Shown here: positions 35,261-44,590 of the stretch, one piece after another | How positions within the stretch are numbered: the stretch's first letter is position 1 | Layout of the letters: each line of letters begins with the position of its first letter | Assembly (NCBI GenBank): GCA_023663205.1 | Contig: JAMPHX010000003.1 | Span: 1-61,111 of the forward strand | DNA: 61,111 bases | Source of the DNA: Corallococcus sp. | GTDB taxonomy: Bacteria; Bacillota; Clostridia; Christensenellales; CAG-314 | Direction: 5' to 3' | The notes under the pieces: model-generated | Seen by the model: only the letters and a program-made list of their open reading frames with translations | Databases searched by the model: none | What the model was told of the DNA's origin: nothing | Program-made: the position numbers and the translations under genes

Positions 35261-35536
35261 TTTGTCTTTCGTAAGGTCGGGATATAACTTGCAAGCGAAC
35301 AAAAGGCAAAAACGGTAATACCTTGACGTTTGACTGAAATTCAACCGTAAAGAACAATTGCGGACAACTGATTGCGTAAAATCGCAAAACCGCGTTGAGA
35401 GCAACCGCGTGTCCTTGCAAAAGCGCATAAAACTCGTCACGCTTATTTCAAAAGGTAAAAAAAATCAAAGAATTATTTCAACGGCAATATCCGCTTAGAA
35501 CAGCGGTAAATATACAAATATTATAGGAGAAGTATT

Positions 35537-37795
35537 ATGAACAAAAAATTTACAGTGAGTCTAATTGCGCTGATAAGTATTTTTGCAATTTGCGTGTGCG
35601 CATTCTGTGCTTGCAATCCCGAGGAAACGACGGAGAATTTTACCGTTACGTTCAATTTGAACGGGGGCAAAATGGAAGGTATCAATCCGAGCGGCAAACT
35701 AAAAGTCAAAGAAGGCACTTCTTTGAACCTTGCCGATTACCTTCCCGCAAAGACGGAATACGAGTTTACGGGCTGGAAATTAGGCGATACGCTCTACAAA
35801 ATCGACGACAAAATAACCGTTACTGCCGATATTACGCTTACTGCGCAATGGAAATCGGCAGAATTGCCGATGTACACCGTCACCTTTGACGTAAACGGCG
35901 GTACTATGGCAAAAACGCAAATAGAAGTAAAACAAAATACAGTGATAAATTTTGCCGATTACGTACCGACTATGGAAAGCAGCAACTTTGTCGGTTGGAA
36001 AATCGGCGGTAAGGTATATGATTCTGCCGAATCTTATACGGTTACAGGTGAAGTTACGTTTGTGGCACAATGGAAACTCAAACCAACCGATGCCGCAAAG
36101 TTTGTTTTTGAACAAACTTCCGACGGACGCGGGTACATTTTGAAGGGGTTGGCGGAAGGATTGAATGAGGAAAATCTCGTAATCCCCAACGAATATGAAA
36201 ACAAACCCGTGGTAGAAATAGCCCAAAACGTGTTTTACGGGTCGTCGGGCGACAGCGTCAAAAAAGTTAAGAACGTCAATCTTACAAACTGTACCGAACT
36301 TATAACAATCGGTAGCGGCAATTTCAGTTTTTTAGACGAACTTTTGACGGTTGACATATCGGGCTGTTCCGCTCTCGAACACGTCGGCGACGGCTGTTTC
36401 CGTAATTGTAAGAATCTTGTTTCGGTAAGTCTTGCCGAGTGCGTTTCGTTAAGGACATTGGGCAGCAGTTGTTTTTCGGCGGTACCAAAACTTGACACAA
36501 TAGAATTGACAGGGTTGGAACGCCTTGAAAGTATAGGGGCGCAAAGTTTTTCGGGTTATAACGGAAAGGACTCCGACCTAAATTACATTCCCGTCAAGGT
36601 GTTGGATTTTACCGATTGCGTTTCTCTAACATCAATCGGGCAGATGAGTTTTTGGTATCTAAGCGAAGTTCAAACGCTTGATTTTTCCAACACGCAACTT
36701 GCAACGGTGGATAGGCAGGTAATAATGGGCTGTTCAAAACTCAAAACGGTCGCTTTGCCCGCTACGCTCAATCCCGAAACGGTGGCAAATCAAACCCATA
36801 ATATAAAGAATCTGTCGGAATTTGTTTACGATTGCGACAGTTTGGAACAAATTACCGTTAGTAAATCGAGCATATACCTTTGCGCGGAGAACGGTGTTTT
36901 GTACGATATAGACAAAACGGTTATTTTCAAGTATCCCACAAACAGTGCGTTTACGCAGTATACCGCGCCCGACACGGTAAAAAAGGTACGCGCGCACGCC
37001 TTTGAAAACGTCGAGAATCTTACTTCGATAGATTTGGGCGTTTGTGCGATAGAGGAGATGGAATTTTCTTCGTTTAGCGGGTGTGTCAACGCAACTCTTA
37101 CGGTGCTGTTTGACAGTTACGGATTTTATCGGGACGGCAGCACGGTTACTCTCGGAAACAACTGGAACAAAGGTGTCAAACAAATGCAATACGGCGAAAG
37201 ATATTTGTATTTCGATATTACGGTGGAAGGAATAACCGACGGGGCGGAAGTGTTTTCAAGCACTCTCGACGTTACCGCATCGGCAAAATACGGCGATGAT
37301 AACTGCATTGTGACCGTTACGGTAAAAGAATCCGTAGTTGAAGGAAATAACGGACAGTATACGATAATGTTAACGGAAGGTGAAAACTCCGTTGTAATAA
37401 AGGCGGAATTCGACGGAAAGAAGGAAGAACGCACATATAGCGTAACATACGTAAACGCGACGCCGGAAATCGTCACATCACTCGACAAGGAAAACGTAAA
37501 TACGGTATCTTCGTTTACGGTGCAACTCAAAGCGGGCGGTACGGCGCAAACAGTTGCGGCAGCGGACATCAAAATAGTTACAAATAACGGATTTTCCGCG
37601 CCTGATTACGGAGATTACGAACCGCCGCTCAACAAAATCCAAACCGACGAAAAAACCGTAACGGTAACATTGACTTTAAGCGATTGGGAAATGTGGGGTT
37701 ACGACGTTTCGGGAGAATTTATGATGAAAATAACGGTTACGCTTTCGTCCGGCGAAAAAATAGACGCAGAGTACACAATGAAATATGAAGGCTAA
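35537..37795 (+). CDS. BspA-like leucine-rich-repeat lipoprotein, first gene of the B12 operon
   Basis: 752 residues, probable lipobox FCAC (Cys26). Two InlB/Listeria-Bacteroides-type beta repeats (about 35-105 and 108-178) contain FNLNGG and FDVNGGTM with FTGWK/FVGWK and end in TAQW/VAQW. A LRR_5/BspA-type region (about 190-560) has repeats such as LEHVGDGCFRNCKNLVSVSL. The C-terminal beta modules (about 575-750) contain NNGQYT-x-x-L-x-x-G-x-N, also found in the next protein. TAGGAGAAG precedes ATG 35537. A role as surface receptor or scaffold in corrinoid capture is inferred from operon position; LRR lipoproteins can also be general adhesins. Confidence 0.8.
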   Translation: MNKKFTVSLIALISIFAICVCAFCACNPEETTENFTVTFNLNGGKMEGINPSGKLKVKEGTSLNLADYLPAKTEYEFTGWKLGDTLYKIDDKITVTADITLTAQWKSAELPMYTVTFDVNGGTMAKTQIEVKQNTVINFADYVPTMESSNFVGWKIGGKVYDSAESYTVTGEVTFVAQWKLKPTDAAKFVFEQTSDGRGYILKGLAEGLNEENLVIPNEYENKPVVEIAQNVFYGSSGDSVKKVKNVNLTNCTELITIGSGNFSFLDELLTVDISGCSALEHVGDGCFRNCKNLVSVSLAECVSLRTLGSSCFSAVPKLDTIELTGLERLESIGAQSFSGYNGKDSDLNYIPVKVLDFTDCVSLTSIGQMSFWYLSEVQTLDFSNTQLATVDRQVIMGCSKLKTVALPATLNPETVANQTHNIKNLSEFVYDCDSLEQITVSKSSIYLCAENGVLYDIDKTVIFKYPTNSAFTQYTAPDTVKKVRAHAFENVENLTSIDLGVCAIEEMEFSSFSGCVNATLTVLFDSYGFYRDGSTVTLGNNWNKGVKQMQYGERYLYFDITVEGITDGAEVFSSTLDVTASAKYGDDNCIVTVTVKESVVEGNNGQYTIMLTEGENSVVIKAEFDGKKEERTYSVTYVNATPEIVTSLDKENVNTVSSFTVQLKAGGTAQTVAAADIKIVTNNGFSAPDYGDYEPPLNKIQTDEKTVTVTLTLSDWEMWGYDVSGEFMMKITVTLSSGEKIDAEYTMKYEG

Positions 37796-39593
37796 AAGAT
37801 ATATTTCGTGTATATTGGCAATAGTTTTTTTGTTTACGTTTACCGCGTGCAGTAAATCGGAATTCGTGTTTTCAGTAAATATTACGGATAATTCCGTCGT
37901 AACGGAAAAAGAATTTCGATTCTGCGCGGCGGCAACCTGCGGCGGAGAAATTTGCAAAACGGAAGTTGCCTGCAACGGTGTATTACTTGAAGAAAACAAC
38001 GGACAATATACTGCCCGTCTCAGTGACGGCAACAATGTAATAGAAGTAACGGCAATTTGCAAAAATGCAACGGAAACGCGCATATACAGTGTTATTTACC
38101 GCGCCGAATTTAGCATTACCACGGATATCGGGCAAACGGTAATAAAAAACGATTGCGCGGTTTTCGGCGCGGTTGCTACCTTTAACGACGAGAACTGTGC
38201 CGTTGCCGTTACGAACAACGGCGTTCCCGTCGTTGAGGAAAACGGCGTATATACCGTCCGACTTGCCTGCGGCGAAAACAAATTTGTTATTACCGCCCGT
38301 TACGGCGACCATATCGAACAAACGGAGCGGACAATATTTTACGAAGGATTTGCATTGAATACCGATATTAAGGACTTCGATACGGCAGACAGCAATTACT
38401 TTTTCCGTGCGGCGGCAACCTACGGAAAACAAGTGTGCAACCTTACCGTTACGCACAACGGCAAAACGCTGACGGGCGTCGGGGCGCGTTACGATACGGA
38501 GTTATCAAAGGGAGATAACGATATTGTCATAACCGCGGAGTGCGGAGAAATTACAAAAGAGTATGCTTACACAATCAGATATTTCGACGACCCGCCCGCA
38601 CTCAAAACTTCGATAGAAAGCGGCAAAATATACAGAGGCAGCATTTTCAATTTCGACGTTACCGCAAACGACGGTCTGGGAACAAAACTTCCGCATGAAA
38701 ACATTGCTTTTGCCGTGGATTGGGACGTCGATGACGGAAAGGAACAGTTCGTTTCCGTAAACGGAATATCTACCGTTTGGGACGACGATACGGCGACAAG
38801 TTACAGAATACATTTTGACAAGGGAGACTTTGCAAATCATCAAAACAAAGCGTTTGTTCTCAAAGTTACGGCAAGCGACGGTATGGGAAGAACTTCCTCG
38901 TATCGATACGCAATGACTTATGTGCCTGCGGCTTACGGCGAAGAAATAGGCAAGGTGGTATTTGCGATGGAAGGTTTTTCCGTTTCGTGCGGGTATTTTA
39001 TCAAACCTGTTTGGGTATCTATTCGCGAGGGGATTCCGTTCTCCGTAACGCTTACGGATTTGCTTACTCAGTACGGCTACACCTACCGTTACACGGGAGA
39101 GATACAAAGCGGTTTTTATCTTTCGCAGGTAGGCGGACTTGACCTTACCGGAAACAGCATAGCCGAGGGAATTTGGCAACGCGTAAGCGGCACATACAGC
39201 CGCACTTTGCCTGTCGGAAGCGCTCTCGGAGAGTTTTGCTACGGCTCTGGGTCGGGTTGGATGTACAGCGTAAACGGCGTTTATAAAAATTACGGATTTT
39301 CCGATTACTATCCGCAGGACGGCGACGCGGTACGGGTTCAGTTTACCGTTATGCTCGGCGAAGACCTCGGAGGCGGAGGCGCATTGGGAGGAGGCGGAGG
39401 CAGTTATCTTGACGACAATCCCGATTACGCGCCGATAATGAAATTGCTTGCGGATTTTGCAAATAACGGCGCGGAAGACGAAACGGTTTATTTGCAAGTG
39501 ACGGAAGCGATTACGGAATGGAATATTTCGCAAGCGGCGATGGACGAACAAATAGCCAAGTTTAAAAGCGCTTACGGAGAAAAAGTTTTATGA
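37785..39593 (+). CDS. Lipoprotein with beta repeats and a DUF4430 (transcobalamin beta-type) domain
   Basis: 602 residues, lipobox FTAC (Cys22). Three beta repeats of about 85 residues (about 28-270) carry the signature NNGQYTARL / ENGVYTVRL. A further Ig/cadherin-like segment (about 270-385) comes next, then a DUF4430 domain (about 395-525) with GSGWMYSVNG and SDYYPQDGDAVRVQF. This pattern is typical of the small beta domain of intrinsic factor and transcobalamin. A Gly-rich linker (EDLGGGGALGGGGGS) and a helical tail end the protein. It overlaps the previous gene by 11 bases and the next by four (ATGA). Likely a surface cobalamin-binding component. Confidence 0.8.
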   Translation: MKAKRYISCILAIVFLFTFTACSKSEFVFSVNITDNSVVTEKEFRFCAAATCGGEICKTEVACNGVLLEENNGQYTARLSDGNNVIEVTAICKNATETRIYSVIYRAEFSITTDIGQTVIKNDCAVFGAVATFNDENCAVAVTNNGVPVVEENGVYTVRLACGENKFVITARYGDHIEQTERTIFYEGFALNTDIKDFDTADSNYFFRAAATYGKQVCNLTVTHNGKTLTGVGARYDTELSKGDNDIVITAECGEITKEYAYTIRYFDDPPALKTSIESGKIYRGSIFNFDVTANDGLGTKLPHENIAFAVDWDVDDGKEQFVSVNGISTVWDDDTATSYRIHFDKGDFANHQNKAFVLKVTASDGMGRTSSYRYAMTYVPAAYGEEIGKVVFAMEGFSVSCGYFIKPVWVSIREGIPFSVTLTDLLTQYGYTYRYTGEIQSGFYLSQVGGLDLTGNSIAEGIWQRVSGTYSRTLPVGSALGEFCYGSGSGWMYSVNGVYKNYGFSDYYPQDGDAVRVQFTVMLGEDLGGGGALGGGGGSYLDDNPDYAPIMKLLADFANNGAEDETVYLQVTEAITEWNISQAAMDEQIAKFKSAYGEKVL

Positions 39594-41458
39594 AAAAAAC
39601 AACGGTTTTGCGGTTAGCATGTATATTGCTTTTCATCTCGGTGACGTGTGCGGCGGTGTTTTTATCACCCGTCAATGACGCATACGCACAACAAACGGGA
39701 GTTATTGCCGCAGACAGCGAGCAGATAATGCAAGTAGCCCGAGGCATAATAAATTGGAAAAAGTCGGAAATTGGCGCGGAAGATTATTTGATTGGCGACG
39801 CGTTGTTAAAGCAGGCGGGAAGCACTGCGGGAGATTGGTACCCGATAGGTTTAGGCAGATTGGGCATAGAGGATAACCAAGACGGTTACCTTGCGGTAAT
39901 AAACGATATAGTACAAAAGCGGTACGAAACAACAGTCAAACTCGATAGGGCAAAAGCCACCGAGTGGCACAGAATATCTTTGGCGGTGCTTTCCTGCGGC
40001 GGAAACCCGCGCCGTATGGGAGATAGCGGCGATATAGATTTGATAGCCGACGGCACGTACAACCGTGCGGAAAACGGAGTGGGAATACTCGGCAGGCAAG
40101 GAATAAACGGCTTTATTTGGGGACTTATTACTTTGGACAGTATGTATTACAAAGTTCCGGAAGACGCGTATTATTCGCGCGACGACATTATTTTGCAAAT
40201 ACTCAAATTACAACTTGATGACGGCGGTTGGGCTCTTTCGGGAGAAGTTTCCGACCCCGATATTACCGCTATGGCAATTCAATCGCTTGCGCCCTACTAC
40301 AACAGCGAAAAACAATACAACGGCAAAAAGGTGCGTACTGCTGTAAATCAAGCGTTAAAGTATCTTTCCGAAGTCCAATTATCGGGCGGTGATTTTAACA
40401 GTTGGGGTATGCCCAATTGCGAAAGTACAGTACAGGTCACGGTTGCTTTATGCTCGCTCGGTATAGATATTTTTTCCGACGAGCGGTTTATAAAAACCGA
40501 CGAAAACGGAAAGCAAAATACGTTATACGACGGAATAATCAAGTACCGTACAAAAGACGGCGGGTTTGCACATTCGTTTGTAAACGATGCCGAAAACCCC
40601 TCTGCGGTTGCGGGTGAAGCCAACACTATGGCGGGAGAACAGACTTTGTACGGACTTTGCGCCGTTATCAGACAGCAAAAAGGTATGCGCAGACTTTACG
40701 ATTTCCGCGCCGAACAATCGGCGGAAACAAAAGAGCAGATTGCCGACATCGAACAAAATATTGCAAAACTGACGTCTTTGAGTTCAACGCAGGAAGTCCG
40801 CGCCGTATACGACGAATATTTGGCTTTGGATGGTAGCGAACGCTCTTATGTCCGTAATTATACACAACTTTCCTCTTTGTTGGAGTTTTGCGGTATCGAG
40901 TTCGAGAAGGAAGAAATCGAATATAACAGCGGGGATGCGGGGATGACGACGCCCACAGAGTATTTTACGGCAGACGATATTTCGGCGGCGGAATCATTGC
41001 CTCAAACGCTTACGACGGCATACCGTGCGGATGTGCTGACTCTGTGGCGTAAATTGCAAAACAGCGTAGAATTCGAGCGTAAGCACGAAATGACCGTTTT
41101 GCTTGAAAAAGCCAAAAACGCAATAGATTTGCTTCAAAAAGAGATAGATTCGCTTAAAACCGATATAAGGGAGAAATTATATCCTTTTGAAAGTATCGGG
41201 CTTGACAAACGCGATATCGTTTATGATTTATATGGGCGCTATGTTGCCTTGTCGGAATATGACAGAGCGCAAATAGAACTTGCGGACGTAGAGGGTATAT
41301 TGCGGTGCAAAACGCAAGTGGATAATCTCTATACGGCTCTTATAGCGGGTGTAATATGCGGCGTCGTTGCAATCGGTCTTACGGTGTTTGTAATACTGCA
41401 TATACGTGCAAGAAAAAGGAAAAAGAAGGCGGAATCTATGCAGGAGAGCGAAGAATGA
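39590..41458 (+). CDS. Membrane-anchored alpha-toroid protein resembling the intrinsic-factor alpha domain
   Basis: 622 residues. N-terminal signal/TM segment (about 8-30), then an alpha/alpha toroid (about 45-365) of the prenyltransferase/terpene-cyclase-like superfamily. QW-like repeats LQLDDGGWALSGEV and YRTKDGGFAHSF are visible, as are ITAMAIQSLAPYY and TMAGEQTLYGLCAV helices. Charged helical stalk regions (about 370-585) lead to a C-terminal TM (about 590-612, LIAGVICGVVAIGLTVFVIL) with a basic tail. In animal cobalamin carriers the alpha toroid and a DUF4430-like beta domain clamp the ligand; here the beta domains are in the genes on both sides. Starts with ATGA overlap. Binding of B12 is inferred from architecture and riboswitch control. 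Confidence 0.78.
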   Translation: MKKTTVLRLACILLFISVTCAAVFLSPVNDAYAQQTGVIAADSEQIMQVARGIINWKKSEIGAEDYLIGDALLKQAGSTAGDWYPIGLGRLGIEDNQDGYLAVINDIVQKRYETTVKLDRAKATEWHRISLAVLSCGGNPRRMGDSGDIDLIADGTYNRAENGVGILGRQGINGFIWGLITLDSMYYKVPEDAYYSRDDIILQILKLQLDDGGWALSGEVSDPDITAMAIQSLAPYYNSEKQYNGKKVRTAVNQALKYLSEVQLSGGDFNSWGMPNCESTVQVTVALCSLGIDIFSDERFIKTDENGKQNTLYDGIIKYRTKDGGFAHSFVNDAENPSAVAGEANTMAGEQTLYGLCAVIRQQKGMRRLYDFRAEQSAETKEQIADIEQNIAKLTSLSSTQEVRAVYDEYLALDGSERSYVRNYTQLSSLLEFCGIEFEKEEIEYNSGDAGMTTPTEYFTADDISAAESLPQTLTTAYRADVLTLWRKLQNSVEFERKHEMTVLLEKAKNAIDLLQKEIDSLKTDIREKLYPFESIGLDKRDIVYDLYGRYVALSEYDRAQIELADVEGILRCKTQVDNLYTALIAGVICGVVAIGLTVFVILHIRARKRKKKAESMQESEE

Positions 41459-42048
41459 AGAAGGATTTGCTTGCGCTAGCGATAGTAGTGTTTTTGGTGG
41501 TAGTGTTGTGTTGCGGCACAAAAATCCAATCTGTCGACGACTATTATCTTACACACATAGACGATATCACCGAAGATTCCGAAACGGTGTTTATAAGCAT
41601 AGAGTGCGCAACGATTTTAGACAACTGGGGAAATTTGGATTCGGCGCTGCGTTTTGAAAAATACGTACCGAGCAGCGGATATATTTTGGAAAAGACGGAA
41701 TACGTTTTGCGCAAAGGCGATACGGTGTATGATATTCTTTCAAGGGTTGTGCGTCACAACAGAATTCAAATGGAGTATCAGGGCGCGGATTTAAACGCTT
41801 ACGGCAGTGTGTATATCAGGGGAATAAATTATCTGTACGAGTTTTCCTGCGGGCCGCTTTCGGGTTGGATGTATACCGTAAACGGCGAATTTCCAAATTA
41901 CGGATGCAGTAAGTACGCTTTGAAAGACGGCGACGTAATAAGATGGGTATACACTTGCGATTTGGGTCGCGACATAGGCTGTGAGTGGATAGATAACAAC
42001 AAAAAATCGGCGCTCGGCAGCATATATTTTCAGGGTCAATTCTCATGA
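41455..42048 (+). CDS. Membrane-anchored DUF4430 protein
   Basis: 197 residues. An N-terminal TM anchor (about 5-22, LLALAIVVFLVVVLCCG) contains Cys residues that could also form a lipobox. The DUF4430 domain spans about 75-180, with YILEKTEYVLRKGDTVYDIL, PLSGWMYTVNGEFPNYG and ALKDGDVIRWVYTCDLG. It is the minimal transcobalamin-beta-type module. The start at 41455 is chosen because it forms ATGA with the previous stop and GGAGAGCG precedes it; an upstream in-frame ATG (41356) lies inside the previous gene. It ends in ATGA with ecfT. Confidence 0.8.
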   Translation: MKKDLLALAIVVFLVVVLCCGTKIQSVDDYYLTHIDDITEDSETVFISIECATILDNWGNLDSALRFEKYVPSSGYILEKTEYVLRKGDTVYDILSRVVRHNRIQMEYQGADLNAYGSVYIRGINYLYEFSCGPLSGWMYTVNGEFPNYGCSKYALKDGDVIRWVYTCDLGRDIGCEWIDNNKKSALGSIYFQGQFS

Positions 42049-42932
42049 AGGGCAAAGCGTTTTCAAATTATCATCCGCTTATTCTGTTTGTTTACTTTAC
42101 GGTTACCGTATTCGTCACGATGTTTACGGTAAATCCCGTATTGCTTGCCGTTTCGTTTGCGGGCAGTTTGACGTTTTGCTGGATGCTTACTGGCGGCAGA
42201 GAGTTACTCAAAAGTTTGGCGTACAGTTTGCCGTTGCTCATAATCATTGCGCTTACCAATCCGCTGTTTTCGCACAACGGCGAAACGGTTTTGTTTTTTC
42301 TCAACGATAATCCCGTCACGGCGGAAGCGATACTGTACGGCGTTGCGGTAGCCGTAATGATTATTTCCGTATTTTACTGGTTCAAGTGTTTTCATGAGGT
42401 AATGACAAGCGACAAGTTTGTATACCTGTTCGGCAGCGTTTTGCCGAAACTTGCGCTTTTGTTGTCCATGACGCTGGGGTTTATTCCCAAGATGAAACAA
42501 AGGTATAAGGAAATCGACCAATCTCAGAAGGCGCTTGGAATATACGTTTCGCGCAGTTACGTTGACAGGATACGAAGCAGAATACGCATACTCGGAATAC
42601 TTCTTACTTGGAGTTTGGAAAACTCCGTAGAAACGGCGGATTCGATGAAGGCGCGCGGCTACGGACTCAAAGGCCGTACGAGTTATGCAATATACAGGTG
42701 GCACGGCAGAGATACCGTTGTGGCAAGCGTTTGCGCTGTTTTGTCGGCGGGAGTAATATATCTTATGTTTTCGGGTTACGGAGATTATAGATACTACCCG
42801 ACGCTTGCGCCTATCGATATTTCGGCTTTGGCAATTGTGCTGTATGCAGGATTGTTTGTTTTGATGTTTTTGTCTACCGCTATCGAAATCAAGGAGAATG
42901 TAATATGGCGATACTTGCGCTCGAAAATCTGA
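42045..42932 (+). CDS. ecfT: ECF transporter transmembrane component EcfT
   Basis: 295 residues with about five TM helices (near 12-40, 58-75, 95-115, 130-150 and 225-280). The two cytoplasmic coupling helices are marked by Ala-Arg-Gly type motifs, seen as DSMKARGYGLKGR near residue 203. EcfT links the ATPases to the substrate-binding S component. It overlaps the next gene by 28 bases, showing strong translational coupling. Confidence 0.88.
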   Translation: MKGKAFSNYHPLILFVYFTVTVFVTMFTVNPVLLAVSFAGSLTFCWMLTGGRELLKSLAYSLPLLIIIALTNPLFSHNGETVLFFLNDNPVTAEAILYGVAVAVMIISVFYWFKCFHEVMTSDKFVYLFGSVLPKLALLLSMTLGFIPKMKQRYKEIDQSQKALGIYVSRSYVDRIRSRIRILGILLTWSLENSVETADSMKARGYGLKGRTSYAIYRWHGRDTVVASVCAVLSAGVIYLMFSGYGDYRYYPTLAPIDISALAIVLYAGLFVLMFLSTAIEIKENVIWRYLRSKI

Positions 42933-44590
42933 CGTTTGCGTATCCCGAAGCAAAGGAGAACGCGCTTTGCGATATAAATCTCACCGTAGAAAGGGGAGAG
43001 TTTGTTGTTTTGTGCGGCGAATCGGGTTGCGGCAAAAGCACGCTTTTGCGACTTTTGAAAAAGCAATTGCAGCCCAAGGGAGCGATATCGGGAAAGATAA
43101 TGTACAACGGTATCGAAATAAGCAAATTGGACGACCGTACGGCAGCAACTTCAATCGGCTTTGTTATGCAAAATCCGGATAATCAATCGGTTACTGACAA
43201 AGTGTGGCACGAACTGTCTTTCGGCTTGGAAAGTTTGGGAGAGGAAAGCGACGAAATACGCAGACGCGTTGCGGAAATTTCGGGATTTTTCGGAATAAAC
43301 GATTGGTATCGCAAAAGAATCTGCGAACTTTCGGGCGGGCAAAAACAACTGCTTAATTTGGCGTCGGTAATGGTTATGCAACCGGAAGTTTTGGTTTTGG
43401 ACGAGCCGACAAGTCAACTCGACCCCATTGCCGCGTCGGATTTTATTGCGACTTTGCGCAAAATAAACGACGAACTCGGCATGACGATAGTGATTGTAGA
43501 ACACCGTTTGGAAGAAGTATTCCCCATTGCTCACAAAGTTGCGGTTATGAATAAATCTCGTCTTTTAATGATAGATACTCCGCAAAACATCGGCAAAAGA
43601 TTGCTCGAAGAAGCCCCCGACCACAAAATGCTGCTCGGGCTGCCTTCCGCAGTGAGGATTTTCCAAAAACTCAACGCCGACGGACAATGTCCGCTTTCCG
43701 TGCGCGAGGGGAGGACGTTTTTGCAAAATTACAAAAACACCTATCGCGGATACGACGTTCAAAAGGAAGATTATACGCGGCGAACAAAGGCATTGGAAAT
43801 ACATGAAGGATTCTTCCGCTACGAAAGGAACTCTCCCGACGTGCTGAACGGACTTAATTTGACCGTATACGAAAACGAGATTTTGTGCATACTCGGCGGC
43901 AACGGCGCCGGCAAAACAACAACTCTCAAAATTCTCGGCGGAACTCACAGACTGTACCGCGGCAAATTACGCATTTGGGGTAAAAAAATAAAAGAGTACG
44001 ATGGCAATACGTTGTACAGGCACAATATATCCTGCTTACCGCAAAATCCGCAAATTCTTTTTGTAAAAAACACTTTGCGCGACGACTTGGCAGAAGTAAC
44101 CAAACTTATGGGTTACGACAAGGAGATGGCAAACGCCAAGGTGCAATCGGTAGTAAAGGAACTGGACATAGAGCATTTGCTCGATTCGCACCCGTTTGAT
44201 TTGAGCGGCGGAGAGCAGCAAAAAGCGGCTTTTGCCAAGTTGCTTTTGACAGAACCGAAAATTATTTTGTTGGACGAGCCTACTAAGGGAATAGACGCTT
44301 ATTCCAAGAAGATACTTGCGGATATTCTGTACCGCCTCAAATCGCAGGGCAAAACAATAGTAATAGTTACGCACGACGTGGAGTTTGCTGCGGAACACGC
44401 CGACAGGTGCGGTATGTTTTTTGACGGACAAATTGTTTCGCTGTGCAATCCGGTGGACTTTTTTTCAACAAACAGTTACTACACAACGTCGGCAAGCCGT
44501 ATTTCGCGCGGCAGGTACAAAAATGCCGTCACCGTCGATATGGTAGCGGAATTGTGTCAAAAAAACGGGAAGGCGGAGCAAAATGGATAA
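42905..44590 (+). CDS. ecfA: Fused ECF transporter ATPase (EcfA-EcfA')
   Basis: 561 residues with two complete ABC ATPase domains in one chain. Domain 1 (about 1-225): Walker A GESGCGKST, Q-loop VMQNPDNQS, signature LSGGQ, Walker B VLVLDEPTSQLDP and H-loop VEHRLEE. Domain 2 (about 290-535): GGNGAGKTT, LPQNPQ, LSGGEQ, IILLDEPTKGID and VTHDVEF. Both sites look intact. In many Bacillota these are two genes (ecfA1, ecfA2), so this is a fusion. It energises uptake through EcfT and the S component encoded next. Confidence 0.92.
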   Translation: MAILALENLTFAYPEAKENALCDINLTVERGEFVVLCGESGCGKSTLLRLLKKQLQPKGAISGKIMYNGIEISKLDDRTAATSIGFVMQNPDNQSVTDKVWHELSFGLESLGEESDEIRRRVAEISGFFGINDWYRKRICELSGGQKQLLNLASVMVMQPEVLVLDEPTSQLDPIAASDFIATLRKINDELGMTIVIVEHRLEEVFPIAHKVAVMNKSRLLMIDTPQNIGKRLLEEAPDHKMLLGLPSAVRIFQKLNADGQCPLSVREGRTFLQNYKNTYRGYDVQKEDYTRRTKALEIHEGFFRYERNSPDVLNGLNLTVYENEILCILGGNGAGKTTTLKILGGTHRLYRGKLRIWGKKIKEYDGNTLYRHNISCLPQNPQILFVKNTLRDDLAEVTKLMGYDKEMANAKVQSVVKELDIEHLLDSHPFDLSGGEQQKAAFAKLLLTEPKIILLDEPTKGIDAYSKKILADILYRLKSQGKTIVIVTHDVEFAAEHADRCGMFFDGQIVSLCNPVDFFSTNSYYTTSASRISRGRYKNAVTVDMVAELCQKNGKAEQNG

